Positions 33,350-42,384 of a stretch of DNA of 64,000 bases are shown piece after piece (positions within the stretch are counted from its first letter, which is position 1; each line of letters starts with the position of its first letter). The DNA lies in contig JBBAED010000004.1 in assembly GCA_041656115.1 (NCBI GenBank), positions 85,598 to 149,597 on the forward strand, given 5' to 3'. This DNA is from Dehalococcoidales bacterium. Lineage in GTDB: Bacteria > Chloroflexota > Dehalococcoidia > Dehalococcoidales > UBA5627. A program made the translations under genes and the position numbers. Below the pieces are notes generated by a model. It did not search any database, was not told the origin of the DNA, and was given only the letters and a program-made list of their open reading frames with translations.

Positions 33350-33385
33350 CATTCGGATTATATTATATTGCCGTAATTACGGCAA
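33350..33385 (-). promoter_or_regulatory. Palindrome next to a tandem TATAAT box, upstream of the MFS gene
   Basis: The 361-bp gap 33063-33423 has no gene. It contains the perfect 18-bp palindrome TTGCCGTAATTACGGCAA (33368-33385), immediately followed on the minus strand by overlapping TATAATATAAT (about 33357-33367). The palindrome would cover the spacer and -35 region of a minus-strand promoter for the MFS gene, leaving a leader of about 280 nt. The rest of the gap shows nothing clear. Confidence 0.4.
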
Positions 33386-33423
33386 GGCAGTGCGGTTGGA
33401 TAGTGCGGAATTGACGATAACGG

Positions 33424-34461
33424 TTACATTGAAGTTAAACTGTCTTCAATTTCTAAAAAGGCCTCCACCACAGCGGGGTCAAACTGGGCGCCCGAACCTT
33501 TTTTAATCTCGCAAACCGCTGCCTCATGCCCCAGTGATTTGCGATAAGGGCGGTCGGAAGTCATGGCATCATAGGCATCCGCCAGTGTCAGGATTGCCAC
33601 CCCTTGCATAATTTGATTACCCGCAAGCCCGTCGGGATAACCTGTGCCGTCAAAACGCTCGTGATGCAAACGCACCATATCCAGGATTTCCTGCTCATCA
33701 ATAACCGGTTTTAAAATGCGCTCTCCGATTATCGAATGCTCTTTAACATGTTCAAATTCTTCGTCGCTAAGGATATCCTGTTTGTTAAGTATTTCTTTTT
33801 TAACACCGATTTTACCGATATCGTGAACAAGGGCGGCAACACGAATATTCTCTATTGTTTTTTCGTTTATGCCCAACTTACGGGCAATTGCTACCGAAAT
33901 TTCGGCAACCCTCTTTGAGTGGAACCCTGTATATTCGTCCTTGGCTTCCAACGCCAGCGCCAGCGAGGTAACAATATTCATAAAAGATTTACGGATTTTA
34001 TCCGCTTGTTCTTTTACTTTTTCCTCCAAGTTGTGCTGATAATCCAAAACTTCCATCTCTAAACGCCGTACGTTCAATGCACGCATTACACTCAGAGCCA
34101 CCTCATCCAAATTAAAGGGCTTAATAAAATAGTCGTAAGCTCCCAATCTAACGCACTTAATCGCCGTTTCGGTATCGCCGACAGCGGTTGCCATAATCAC
34201 AACAGTATCGGGAAAGGCTTTTTTAAGCTTCGGCAAAAAATCAATCCCGGAGCCGCCGGGCATTAGGATATCCAAGATTACAAGATCGGCCGCTTTTTTG
34301 CGCATTTGCTCCATTGCCTGTTGCGTATTTTCGGCTTTTAAGCAATCATAGCCTTCCGATTTTAATTTACGGCATAAAAGATGTCTGATAACTTCCTCGT
34401 CATCAACCACCAGTATCGTCCATGAACGTTCGTAGTGATTTAACATTGTTTCCTCATTCAT
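33424..34461 (-). CDS. Response regulator with HD-GYP domain (c-di-GMP phosphodiesterase)
   Basis: A 345-residue protein. The receiver domain (about 14-130) has TILVVDDEEVIRHLL, the phosphoacceptor Asp in LVILDILMPGGSG, the Thr/Lys switch in VIMATAVGD and DYFIKPFNLDE. A short coiled coil leads to an HD-GYP domain (about 165-335) with HSKRVAEISVAIA, VHDIGKIGV, EHSIIGERIL, HHERFDGTGYPDGL and LADAYDAMTSDRPYR, so both the HD pair and the GYP motif are present. It should hydrolyse cyclic di-GMP when phosphorylated. It overlaps the kinase gene by 8 bp, forming a two-component pair. Confidence 0.92.
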   Translation of the reverse strand: MNEETMLNHYERSWTILVVDDEEVIRHLLCRKLKSEGYDCLKAENTQQAMEQMRKKAADLVILDILMPGGSGIDFLPKLKKAFPDTVVIMATAVGDTETAIKCVRLGAYDYFIKPFNLDEVALSVMRALNVRRLEMEVLDYQHNLEEKVKEQADKIRKSFMNIVTSLALALEAKDEYTGFHSKRVAEISVAIARKLGINEKTIENIRVAALVHDIGKIGVKKEILNKQDILSDEEFEHVKEHSIIGERILKPVIDEQEILDMVRLHHERFDGTGYPDGLAGNQIMQGVAILTLADAYDAMTSDRPYRKSLGHEAAVCEIKKGSGAQFDPAVVEAFLEIEDSLTSM

Positions 34462-37400
34462 CCGTCTTGGGTTGGACTAGCGGCAGCTCAACCGTAAAAA
34501 CAGAACCTTCGCCCAATTTGCTTTTAACATAAATATTCCCGTGATGTTGTGAAATTATACCATGTGAAATACTTAAACCTAAACCGGTCCCCCGTCCCAC
34601 GACCTTTGTTGTAAAAAACGGATCGAACAGATGTTTAATGTTTTCCGGGTCGATTCCGCGGCCGTTATCAATAAAGGATATCTTAACCATTCCTTCAACC
34701 ATTTCGGTTTTGATTGTAAGCGTGCCTCCGCCATTTGCTTCGCTCATTGCAAACTCGGCATTAACAACAATATTTAGAAAAACCTGCTGAATCTGGAACC
34801 AATCCATTGATACATAGGGCAAATCCGGCGCATAATCCCTGATTACGTTTATGTTATGGACTTTTTGCTCGTATTCACGCAGCTCCAAAACTTTCTCCAA
34901 AATATTTTCAACACTTGCCGGGTGCATCTCATTTTCATGTTTACGTGCAAAAACAAGCAGATTTTTAACAATTCTGGCAGCTCTCTGCGCTTCGCTGTTA
35001 ATCATTTGCAAATCTTTTAACAAATCCGGCGCAATGTTTTCTTTTTCAAGCATCAGTTGGGTTAGCCCGACAACGCTTGTAAGAGGGTTATTAAGCTCAT
35101 GGGTAATACCGGAGGACAGCTCACCGATAGATGCCAAACGATCCGTTAAAACCATCTTTTCCGCCATTTTTTTGCGTTCGGTAATATCCTCCATTATATG
35201 CACGGAACCAACTACTTGGCCTTTGCTGTCAAACATCGGGTCGGCAGCAACGTAATACCACTTATTATCGATTTCAAATTCTCCCGATTCCCGGCGCCCG
35301 CTTTTGACCGACCTGAAGTGGGGGCAGCTTTTTGTTAGTTCGCTTGCAAATTGCATTACTTCATAACACTTTTTGCCTTCGATTTCCTTATCGGTTTTGC
35401 CTGTCAATTTGTTCATTGCCTTGTTACAATTTATAATTGTTCCGTCAAGATCAAGCAGGCAAATAACGCTTTCAATCGAGTTAAATGTAGCCTCCCAACT
35501 GTTTATCGATTGCCGCAACTTTTCTTCGGACTTAATTAAATCCCTCTCGATTTTTTTAATTTGGGTTATATCGGTAAACGTGGCATAGGCTTGGTACGGC
35601 CTTTTTTCTCCGTTTCTGAATCTGGGTCTGGAACCAGCAACCACCCAACGGTAATCTTTCCCCGAAGGCTTTAAAATACCCATTACAACGCCCTCTACAG
35701 CTTGCCCGTTTTGCAAAGCCAAAACAGACGGGAATTCTTCTTTGGGAAAAGGCAGTCCTTCTTCGGTAACTGCCACTATTTCGCCATCAAATACGGTTTT
35801 ATCGGACGCCACCTCCAAATTTAACCCCCAAATATCGATAGCCGCTTTATTTGCAGAAATCAGTTTTCCTGCGCTATCCCAAAATATCACCCCTTGAGCC
35901 ATCGTTTCAAACAGGGTACGGTACTCTTCTTCACTTTTTCTGAGGGCTTCTTCGGCTTCTTTGCGGCTTGTTATATCGCGGGCAATGCCTTCAATCGCCG
36001 CAACCCGCCCTTCGTCATCAAAAATGGGCGTATTCTGTTGTTCGGTCCATATTATGCTGCCGTCTTTTTTAACCCACCTAAGGACAATAGGGTGCTTGGC
36101 AGCTTCAGGTGATTGCATAATTTCAGCTAACTTAGCCCTGTCATCGGGATGCACCAATTTAAAACCCAATTCGGGGTCGGCGTAATGGTCTTCGGGGGTA
36201 AAACCGGTAATAGCGGTTGCCGAAGGACTGACATACTCAAACCGCGGGGTCGGCAAAAGACGCAAACGATAAATTAAATCCTTGGCGTTATCGGCCAAAA
36301 AGCGGTAGCTCTCTTCACTTTTTCTGAGGGCTTCTTCGGCTTCCTTGCGGCTTGTTATATCGTGGCAAATGCAAAAAACCAATTTTTTATCGGCAAAAAA
36401 GGCTCCGTTGATACTGACTTCGACATCATAAACGGTTCCGTCTTTGCGGCGATGCTTTGTTTCAAAACGACGTCCCTTCTCATCGACACTGCGCAAAGTA
36501 TTTTTTAATTGCTCTCGAGTCGCCTCAATACTCCAGTCCCAAAGGTGTAAATTTTTGACTTCATCGGGGGTATAGCCGACCATATTTATAAAATGTTGAT
36601 TAGCCTCAAAAACAGCGCCGTTTTCATCAAGAACAACAATACCGGCCCTTGATTGTTCAACAAGTATCCGGCGGCGGATTAATTCATCGGAGAGCGCTTG
36701 CTCCGCCTTTTTACGCTCGGTAACGTCGTGTCCGACAACTAAAAGCCCGGTAATCTTTCCGTTTTTATCCTTAAGGGGCGTATCATACCAATCCACCAGC
36801 CGTTCTTCACCGCTCTTTATAACAATTGAGTTGATATTTCCGACCCTTTTTTGGCCGTCGATAGCAATTGCAAAGATTTCTTTGGTTTTTTCCCTATTAT
36901 ATTGCGGAAGGAATGTTTCGAACCAATCTTTCCCTTTAACTTCATCTAAAGAATATCCGGAAAAACTTTCCATATACGGATTGAAATCAACAATGCGCCC
37001 TTGGGTGTCCAGTGTCAGAATAATTGCCCTTGCGGTATCAACAATACTTCGTACGTAATCTTTCTCCTGCCTCAGTGCTTCCTCAACCCTAATCCGCTCG
37101 GTAATATCTTTATCCACCCCGCGATACCCCAGTAAATTACCCTGACTATCAAGGATAGGAGCAGAGCTTGTTTCCAATATAACCATCTCGCCGTTTTTAT
37201 GGGTATTCGGATAAATGAAATTACGCAAAGCCCGTTTTTGCTCTATGGCTTCCTTGGCCATTTTTAAAAACTCTTCCTGAATTTTGGAGCCGTAGAGGTC
37301 GTAATAGTGTTTCTTGCCGACAAGCTCTTTCGGCAAGTAGCCCAGTATTCTTTCAACCGCCGGGCTTGAGTAGGTGTACATTCCTTCGGCATCAGATTCC

Positions 37401-37891
37401 CAGATCCATTCGTCGGCACTGTCGGCAACCTGCCTGAGACGCTCCTCACTTTCGCGTAAAGATTTTTCCGCTTCCTTGCGCTCTGTAATATCGCGAAAGA
37501 TTGCCATATCAGCCGGGCTTTCATCGTGCTCTATAATAAAGGCATTTACTTCAACAGGTACAAATAACCCGTTTTTGGCGTTTATTTCCAATTCATATCT
37601 ATGAGGAACGTCTTCGCCGGCCATTCTTCTTTTGTATCTTTCAGAAACAAGGTCTTTGAATTGAGGGGCAACAAAATCAGGCAGTGTTTTTCCGATTATT
37701 TCGCCTAGAGAAAACCCGGTAATTTGAGACATTATCGAATTGGCAAACTTAATTTGATTGTCTTGGACAATAATTACGCCGCCGTCAATGTTATCGTAAG
37801 AAAGGCAATATTTTTTTGTTGGAGGGGTAGGTTCCGAAACGGCATCGTCGCGTTCTTTTTTCAAATTATTCCCGTCTTTTTTACCTAACAT
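34454..37891 (-). CDS. Multi-PAS sensor histidine kinase (seven PAS domains)
   Basis: A 1145-residue cytosolic kinase with no membrane segment. Seven PAS domains follow in sequence, most ending in a DIT(E/S)RK-type junction and an ALRxSEE-like helix. Domains 4-6 are joined by near-identical SRKEAEEALRKSEE linkers. The catalytic part (about 910-1145) has the H-box SSGITHELNNPLTSVV with the phosphoacceptor His and the ATPase motifs DNGRGIDPENIKHLFDPFF and GTGLGLSISHGII. ATG 37891 is chosen over 37918 because AAGGGGAAG lies just upstream. It is cotranscribed with the HD-GYP regulator (8-bp overlap). The last PAS has several Cys (CYEV, CPHF), but no clear haem or flavin motif. Confidence 0.92.
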   Translation of the reverse strand: MLGKKDGNNLKKERDDAVSEPTPPTKKYCLSYDNIDGGVIIVQDNQIKFANSIMSQITGFSLGEIIGKTLPDFVAPQFKDLVSERYKRRMAGEDVPHRYELEINAKNGLFVPVEVNAFIIEHDESPADMAIFRDITERKEAEKSLRESEERLRQVADSADEWIWESDAEGMYTYSSPAVERILGYLPKELVGKKHYYDLYGSKIQEEFLKMAKEAIEQKRALRNFIYPNTHKNGEMVILETSSAPILDSQGNLLGYRGVDKDITERIRVEEALRQEKDYVRSIVDTARAIILTLDTQGRIVDFNPYMESFSGYSLDEVKGKDWFETFLPQYNREKTKEIFAIAIDGQKRVGNINSIVIKSGEERLVDWYDTPLKDKNGKITGLLVVGHDVTERKKAEQALSDELIRRRILVEQSRAGIVVLDENGAVFEANQHFINMVGYTPDEVKNLHLWDWSIEATREQLKNTLRSVDEKGRRFETKHRRKDGTVYDVEVSINGAFFADKKLVFCICHDITSRKEAEEALRKSEESYRFLADNAKDLIYRLRLLPTPRFEYVSPSATAITGFTPEDHYADPELGFKLVHPDDRAKLAEIMQSPEAAKHPIVLRWVKKDGSIIWTEQQNTPIFDDEGRVAAIEGIARDITSRKEAEEALRKSEEEYRTLFETMAQGVIFWDSAGKLISANKAAIDIWGLNLEVASDKTVFDGEIVAVTEEGLPFPKEEFPSVLALQNGQAVEGVVMGILKPSGKDYRWVVAGSRPRFRNGEKRPYQAYATFTDITQIKKIERDLIKSEEKLRQSINSWEATFNSIESVICLLDLDGTIINCNKAMNKLTGKTDKEIEGKKCYEVMQFASELTKSCPHFRSVKSGRRESGEFEIDNKWYYVAADPMFDSKGQVVGSVHIMEDITERKKMAEKMVLTDRLASIGELSSGITHELNNPLTSVVGLTQLMLEKENIAPDLLKDLQMINSEAQRAARIVKNLLVFARKHENEMHPASVENILEKVLELREYEQKVHNINVIRDYAPDLPYVSMDWFQIQQVFLNIVVNAEFAMSEANGGGTLTIKTEMVEGMVKISFIDNGRGIDPENIKHLFDPFFTTKVVGRGTGLGLSISHGIISQHHGNIYVKSKLGEGSVFTVELPLVQPKTDE

Positions 37892-38176
37892 ATATATACC
37901 GCTTCCCCTTTGTAACAAAGGATTGGGGATAATGGCACAAAGATAAGCATGCCAGCCGCAGTTATTATATTTAAGCTGTTACTTTTATGCAAAATAATGC
38001 ACCCATTATATAATAAGGGTCGCCTAAAGACCATAGGTTAAGAGGGGAATATTTTATAATGGAACTAAATTAGCGTTAAAAATTTGAAATCAGTTGCCAA
38101 AAACAGCCTTTATTGCTACAATCTCTCTGTTAGCGGCGCAAAGGTTTATTCTCAAAGCCGTTTGATTTTTCGCTAT

Positions 38177-38252
38177 GCCCCTGTAGCTCAGTGGATAGAG
38201 CAGCGGTTTCCTAAACCGCGTGTCGAGAGTTCGACTCTCTCCAGGGGTACCA
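38177..38252 (+). tRNA. tRNA-Arg (anticodon CCT)
   Basis: A 76-nt cloverleaf with encoded CCA. Acceptor GCCCCTG pairs with CAGGGGT (with a G-T first pair), the D-arm is GCTCAGTGGATAGAGC, the anticodon stem-loop is GCGGT-TTCCTAA-ACCGC and the T-arm is GAGAG-TTCGACT-CTCTC. Anticodon CCT reads AGG. Confidence 0.96.
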
Positions 38253-38265
38253 CTCTTTAAACTGC

Positions 38266-38304
38266 AAAGCCCTCGGACGACTAGAAATCCAAGGGCTTTA
38301 TTTA
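38266..38304 (+). terminator. Probable terminator of tRNA-Arg
   Basis: AAAGCCCT/AGGGCTTT (38266-38273 with 38292-38299) with a long loop, followed by ATTTATTT. It is weaker than the other terminators because the T-run is broken. Confidence 0.55.
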
Positions 38305-38327
38305 TTTCGACTAAAATCCCGCTTTAT

Positions 38328-41300
38328 CTACGGCCTTAACACGATGGTATCGGCATAAACCAAGCGCCGCTGGTATATCGCAGTCAGTCCGGATACGTTA
38401 AAGACCTCGAATTCTTTAATCACCAACCGATAAACATTTTTCGCATCCGGCAGTTTAATATCGCCCGTCCATACGGAATCGCCGTCTTTTTCGGGTTGCT
38501 TAAATTGATGAGTAAGAACCACCGGGTTTTGATTAAGCGGTTCCCAAGCCAGTTCTCCGGCAACTTCCGGATCAATCCCGTCACGCATCTTTTCAAGGCT
38601 AACCTCAACAACCGCATGCCCTTCATATCCAACGGTTTTACTGTATCCGGGTCCGCTAACCGTAATATGCCTTACATCGGAAGCGGAATCATCGCGCGTA
38701 ACACCGGCAAAGCGATCGGGCGCCAACTGAATAAAATCAGCCAGAACAACGCGCGAAAGGTGGACATTATCTTTATTGGGGTCAATGAACGTATCGGGGC
38801 CAGTAATCGCCGTTGAGAGTGAATTTGGCTGATAACGTACCAACGCCAAACGTACAAACGGGAAATAGGTTTTACCGGCATCGATTTGCATATCGCAATA
38901 CCACAGCTTGCGGTCGCTATCGTAAGCAACTTCATGCCCGGCGATATTAACCTTTAAATTGGCATCGTGAACTTCTTCCAACAACAAACCCGATGCCTGA
39001 TATTCCTTTTTAGATAACTTAAACGCATTAAGTGTCGGCAAGGCTGGTATCGGCGCCGAAAGGAAGAGCGGGTCAAGCCCCCATTGGGTTACGAAAGGCT
39101 TAATTTTTTCATGCGCCGGGTCTTTCGAAATCGAAATGCTCGACGGACCCGGCCAAAGCACCGCCCCCAAAAGCTCTCCGTCGCCCGAAGAGTACCAAGG
39201 CCTTTCCATATAAATCCTAATGCCCCCTCCGATACGATTACTGACAACAGACGTATTACTCCCGCCGCCGGAGGAAGCTTCCCATGAAAAAGTCGGGATA
39301 ACATAAAGGATTTTGGGAGCCGCCGGTCTTGCCGCGCTAAGGATATCCAAGGTAAACGGAGATTCGGTCTCACGCGTAATAGGCTTTTCAATAAAGGCCA
39401 CTTCAAGGTTTGTATTTTCAGGAATCGCGCTTGATTTTTCGGAGGTGTTGGTGCGCCTTAGGGCAGCCGTATTGTAATCAACAACGTAATCCCCATCTTT
39501 ACTCTCGGCATCGTAGGCTTTATACCCGGCGCTGTTATCGGCCAGGCGTACGCTCTCCGAACCTTCCACCAATTTTTCGCTTGAAAGAGTAAACGGGGCA
39601 TCTCCGCTGAGCTTTACATTTTTGATACGCTTGCGGAAATATTCGGCAAAACGGGTCGTAGCAATCGCGGAATAGGTTACTTTGCGGTATTTGGTATCGC
39701 TAAATTCATGGTTGCCTTGGAGGTAAAAAATATCTTCCTCCTCATTTGCGGCCGGTAAATTCACCGCATTATCAAAGGGATGTGCGCTTACGCTGATAAC
39801 CCTCGGACCAGCCTCTCCCAGCGGATCTATATTTTCGGTCCAATCGGCTTTTAAATCGATTTTAACGGTACTTTTGAGATGTACCCTCATCATGCGATCG
39901 TATAAATGAGCAAAGGTTTGCCCGACAGCACGGGTGAATGAGAAATACCCGAACTCAGGAGTAAGCAAGGGCTGCCTTACCGCATGTACAAGCGTTAGAG
40001 TGCGATAGGGCGTCAGCATCCAATGCTTACCCTCTAACGCCAATACTACGGACGGCGTTTCATCTTTACCTTCTTCAATAATCCACTGTATTAAACCCAT
40101 TTGCCAAATATCGTCTTTGGTCATCCCCGATGACAACTTTACTTTTAAAACCTCGGCTTTGGGGAGTACTACTTCAAATACCCTTTCTTTTTCGTAAAAG
40201 TTGGCATGCGCTTTCTCGCCTTCCGTTAGCACCAGACGAAACGGCAAGGCATAAGGCCATTTGGCGCCCTCCGAGTAGCCGAAACTGACCGGAAAGGATT
40301 GCGGCCCGCCGGGGAGCCCATTAAATACGGCTTGGCGCGAGAATATATCCGGCAGATAAGGCAGTTCAATCTCGTCTTCATCCACAAACGGAAGGTCATG
40401 ATTATCCGGGTCCGGTTTACCGGCAATAACACCGCTTTCTCTCGGAACGATTACTTTATAGGCATTTTTATCTACCGCTCCGCTTTCCGGATCATCAAAA
40501 AGGCGATGAGTCTCCGCTAAAGATTGTGCCGATTTGGGAGGCACAATATGACGCTCGCTTACCGCCTCAAAGGGTGTATTAAAATTACTGCGAATAACGA
40601 TATGATCAACCGACTCACCTTCGGTAATCTGCTTGCGCATAACCGTTACAGGTGTCGGCACCGGCTCGAAGCGCCCGTAAACAAGCGGTTCGGTAGCATG
40701 TTTATCATCGTATTTATTATCTAAAGACAGTCGATTACCGGCTAAATCGACGGCCCTTGCCCTGAAACGATAGGTTATTCCGTAGCGTAATCTGGGAAGA
40801 GAACCCGGTACCGGTTTAAATTCAACGCCTAATTTAAAATCGGGGTCTATCTCTTTGCCTGTATAGTTCGGGCTGCCGTCGGGGTCAATTGTTTTACCCG
40901 GGCGGGGAGCAGACAAACTCCACCCATTCCAATGAAAAAGCGATTCTCCCTGACGCAGGATATCGGATGAATCATCGGCGGCAGACGTTACCCCTTGTGA
41001 TATCCAGCCTTCATCTTCATGCCTTTCGACAATTGCCGAAGAGGGCTTTAAAAATTCGTAAGTTCCCGCGCGGCGGCAAAGGGAATGCCACTTATTGGTA
41101 AGCGAATCCCAGACGTCAATCACAAATCCGCGTGTGAGGTCTTCGGCGCTTAAAAGCATGTCGCTCCCGTTTTCGAAGTTTTGATTAAGATCGTCTTGCC
41201 TTTCAAACGTTTCGTGCGTTTGCTCCGCTTTATCTATCCTTGCAACCGAAATGCCGGCAGAGCGTAACGACGGAAGAGATATTTTTTCGGGGGTATCGGC

Positions 41301-42362
41301 AGACCTGCGGGTACTGTGTGATAATGTTAAATTTGAGGCAAAATTGATTGCCTTAATAGCGGAACCGTCAACATCAATCGCAGTTACATGGTAACGCCTT
41401 TGGTCCTCAAACGGAAGCATCCTGTCAACTATTTCAGGATTACCGACTCTGGACAAAGAATAAAACGAAGACGAATCCACATAACAGCGGGTTGCCATTT
41501 TCCTGTCCCAGTCGGGGATATTAACCGTTACAACATCGGTGAAATCGGGCATTCCCGGCATCCATGTTGCCAATACCTGCACCGTGTTTTCGGAAGCGGT
41601 CTGCGGCGGTAAAGCGGCTACCAAATCAAAAACCAATCCCAATCGCCTTAGAAGATACGGATAATCGGCAAGAATTGAAATTGCCTTATGAAAATCAATG
41701 GCGGGGGGCTCTAATGTCACTCTTTTAGCGTTAAACGGCTTATGAAAGAGTTTAGCCTGTAAAAAGGATTTGGTGATTTCGGCGGGATCACCGGAGCTGC
41801 CGGCTGATACATAGCCGTGTCTTTTAAGCTCGTTCATTATATTGTTTGTTAATTGTTCCTCGTTTTTATCCCTGTACGAAAAAGCCAGCGGTCGGAAAGG
41901 AGAATCCTCATTTACGAACAGTTCACTTGCGGTCGGAAAATCTCCGCCGGAAGTTGTTGCCAAATCGATATACTGCTTTTTAAAAAATGCCTCGATATTT
42001 TTTACGGGGAAAGATTGGATCGGCATATTTTTAAAATCCTGCATCTCATAAGGGTGAATGCGTGTGTTTTTATCGAAAAGAGCCTGCCAAAGCTGAGAAC
42101 TCGGTAATTCGCTAACGATAGCGGCCTGTGTCGTCTCGCCGTTTTTAAATTGAACACTAAACATAACCGACCGACGGCCGTCAGTAGGGAACAAAGTAGC
42201 GGGCCAATCCAAAAAATCAGGAAAAGCGGAAAGAGTGGCATTTTTATCGTCGGTTTCCAGACGCGGTGCAACAAAAACCGATAATCTTAAATTGGTCAGC
42301 CGCCCCGTAATGGAATAGGCTCCGTCAGGCAGGGCCGTCCACATTATTGTCTGTTTTTTCAT
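38328..42362 (-). CDS. Giant hypothetical protein, 1344 residues (second gene of a pair)
   Basis: No family is recognised. It has no signal peptide and no membrane helices, and is predicted rich in beta strand. There is a fibronectin-like segment, YGITYRFRARAVDLAGNRLSL (in two parts, about residues 529-550), and scattered WG, YxxR and DxDG elements. Examples are EPPAIDFHKAISILADYPYL (about 218-237), TPYRTLTLVHAVRQPLLTPE (about 779-798) and ILYVIPTFSWEASSGGG (about 1016-1032). It starts 22 bp after the stop of the 1186-residue gene with AAGGAG before the ATG, so the two are an operon. Since the partner has a Tat signal, export as a complex is possible. Composition is like its neighbours. Confidence 0.7.
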   Translation of the reverse strand: MKKQTIMWTALPDGAYSITGRLTNLRLSVFVAPRLETDDKNATLSAFPDFLDWPATLFPTDGRRSVMFSVQFKNGETTQAAIVSELPSSQLWQALFDKNTRIHPYEMQDFKNMPIQSFPVKNIEAFFKKQYIDLATTSGGDFPTASELFVNEDSPFRPLAFSYRDKNEEQLTNNIMNELKRHGYVSAGSSGDPAEITKSFLQAKLFHKPFNAKRVTLEPPAIDFHKAISILADYPYLLRRLGLVFDLVAALPPQTASENTVQVLATWMPGMPDFTDVVTVNIPDWDRKMATRCYVDSSSFYSLSRVGNPEIVDRMLPFEDQRRYHVTAIDVDGSAIKAINFASNLTLSHSTRRSADTPEKISLPSLRSAGISVARIDKAEQTHETFERQDDLNQNFENGSDMLLSAEDLTRGFVIDVWDSLTNKWHSLCRRAGTYEFLKPSSAIVERHEDEGWISQGVTSAADDSSDILRQGESLFHWNGWSLSAPRPGKTIDPDGSPNYTGKEIDPDFKLGVEFKPVPGSLPRLRYGITYRFRARAVDLAGNRLSLDNKYDDKHATEPLVYGRFEPVPTPVTVMRKQITEGESVDHIVIRSNFNTPFEAVSERHIVPPKSAQSLAETHRLFDDPESGAVDKNAYKVIVPRESGVIAGKPDPDNHDLPFVDEDEIELPYLPDIFSRQAVFNGLPGGPQSFPVSFGYSEGAKWPYALPFRLVLTEGEKAHANFYEKERVFEVVLPKAEVLKVKLSSGMTKDDIWQMGLIQWIIEEGKDETPSVVLALEGKHWMLTPYRTLTLVHAVRQPLLTPEFGYFSFTRAVGQTFAHLYDRMMRVHLKSTVKIDLKADWTENIDPLGEAGPRVISVSAHPFDNAVNLPAANEEEDIFYLQGNHEFSDTKYRKVTYSAIATTRFAEYFRKRIKNVKLSGDAPFTLSSEKLVEGSESVRLADNSAGYKAYDAESKDGDYVVDYNTAALRRTNTSEKSSAIPENTNLEVAFIEKPITRETESPFTLDILSAARPAAPKILYVIPTFSWEASSGGGSNTSVVSNRIGGGIRIYMERPWYSSGDGELLGAVLWPGPSSISISKDPAHEKIKPFVTQWGLDPLFLSAPIPALPTLNAFKLSKKEYQASGLLLEEVHDANLKVNIAGHEVAYDSDRKLWYCDMQIDAGKTYFPFVRLALVRYQPNSLSTAITGPDTFIDPNKDNVHLSRVVLADFIQLAPDRFAGVTRDDSASDVRHITVSGPGYSKTVGYEGHAVVEVSLEKMRDGIDPEVAGELAWEPLNQNPVVLTHQFKQPEKDGDSVWTGDIKLPDAKNVYRLVIKEFEVFNVSGLTAIYQRRLVYADTIVLRP

Positions 42363-42384
42363 AGCTTATCTCCTTGTCCTTCCG

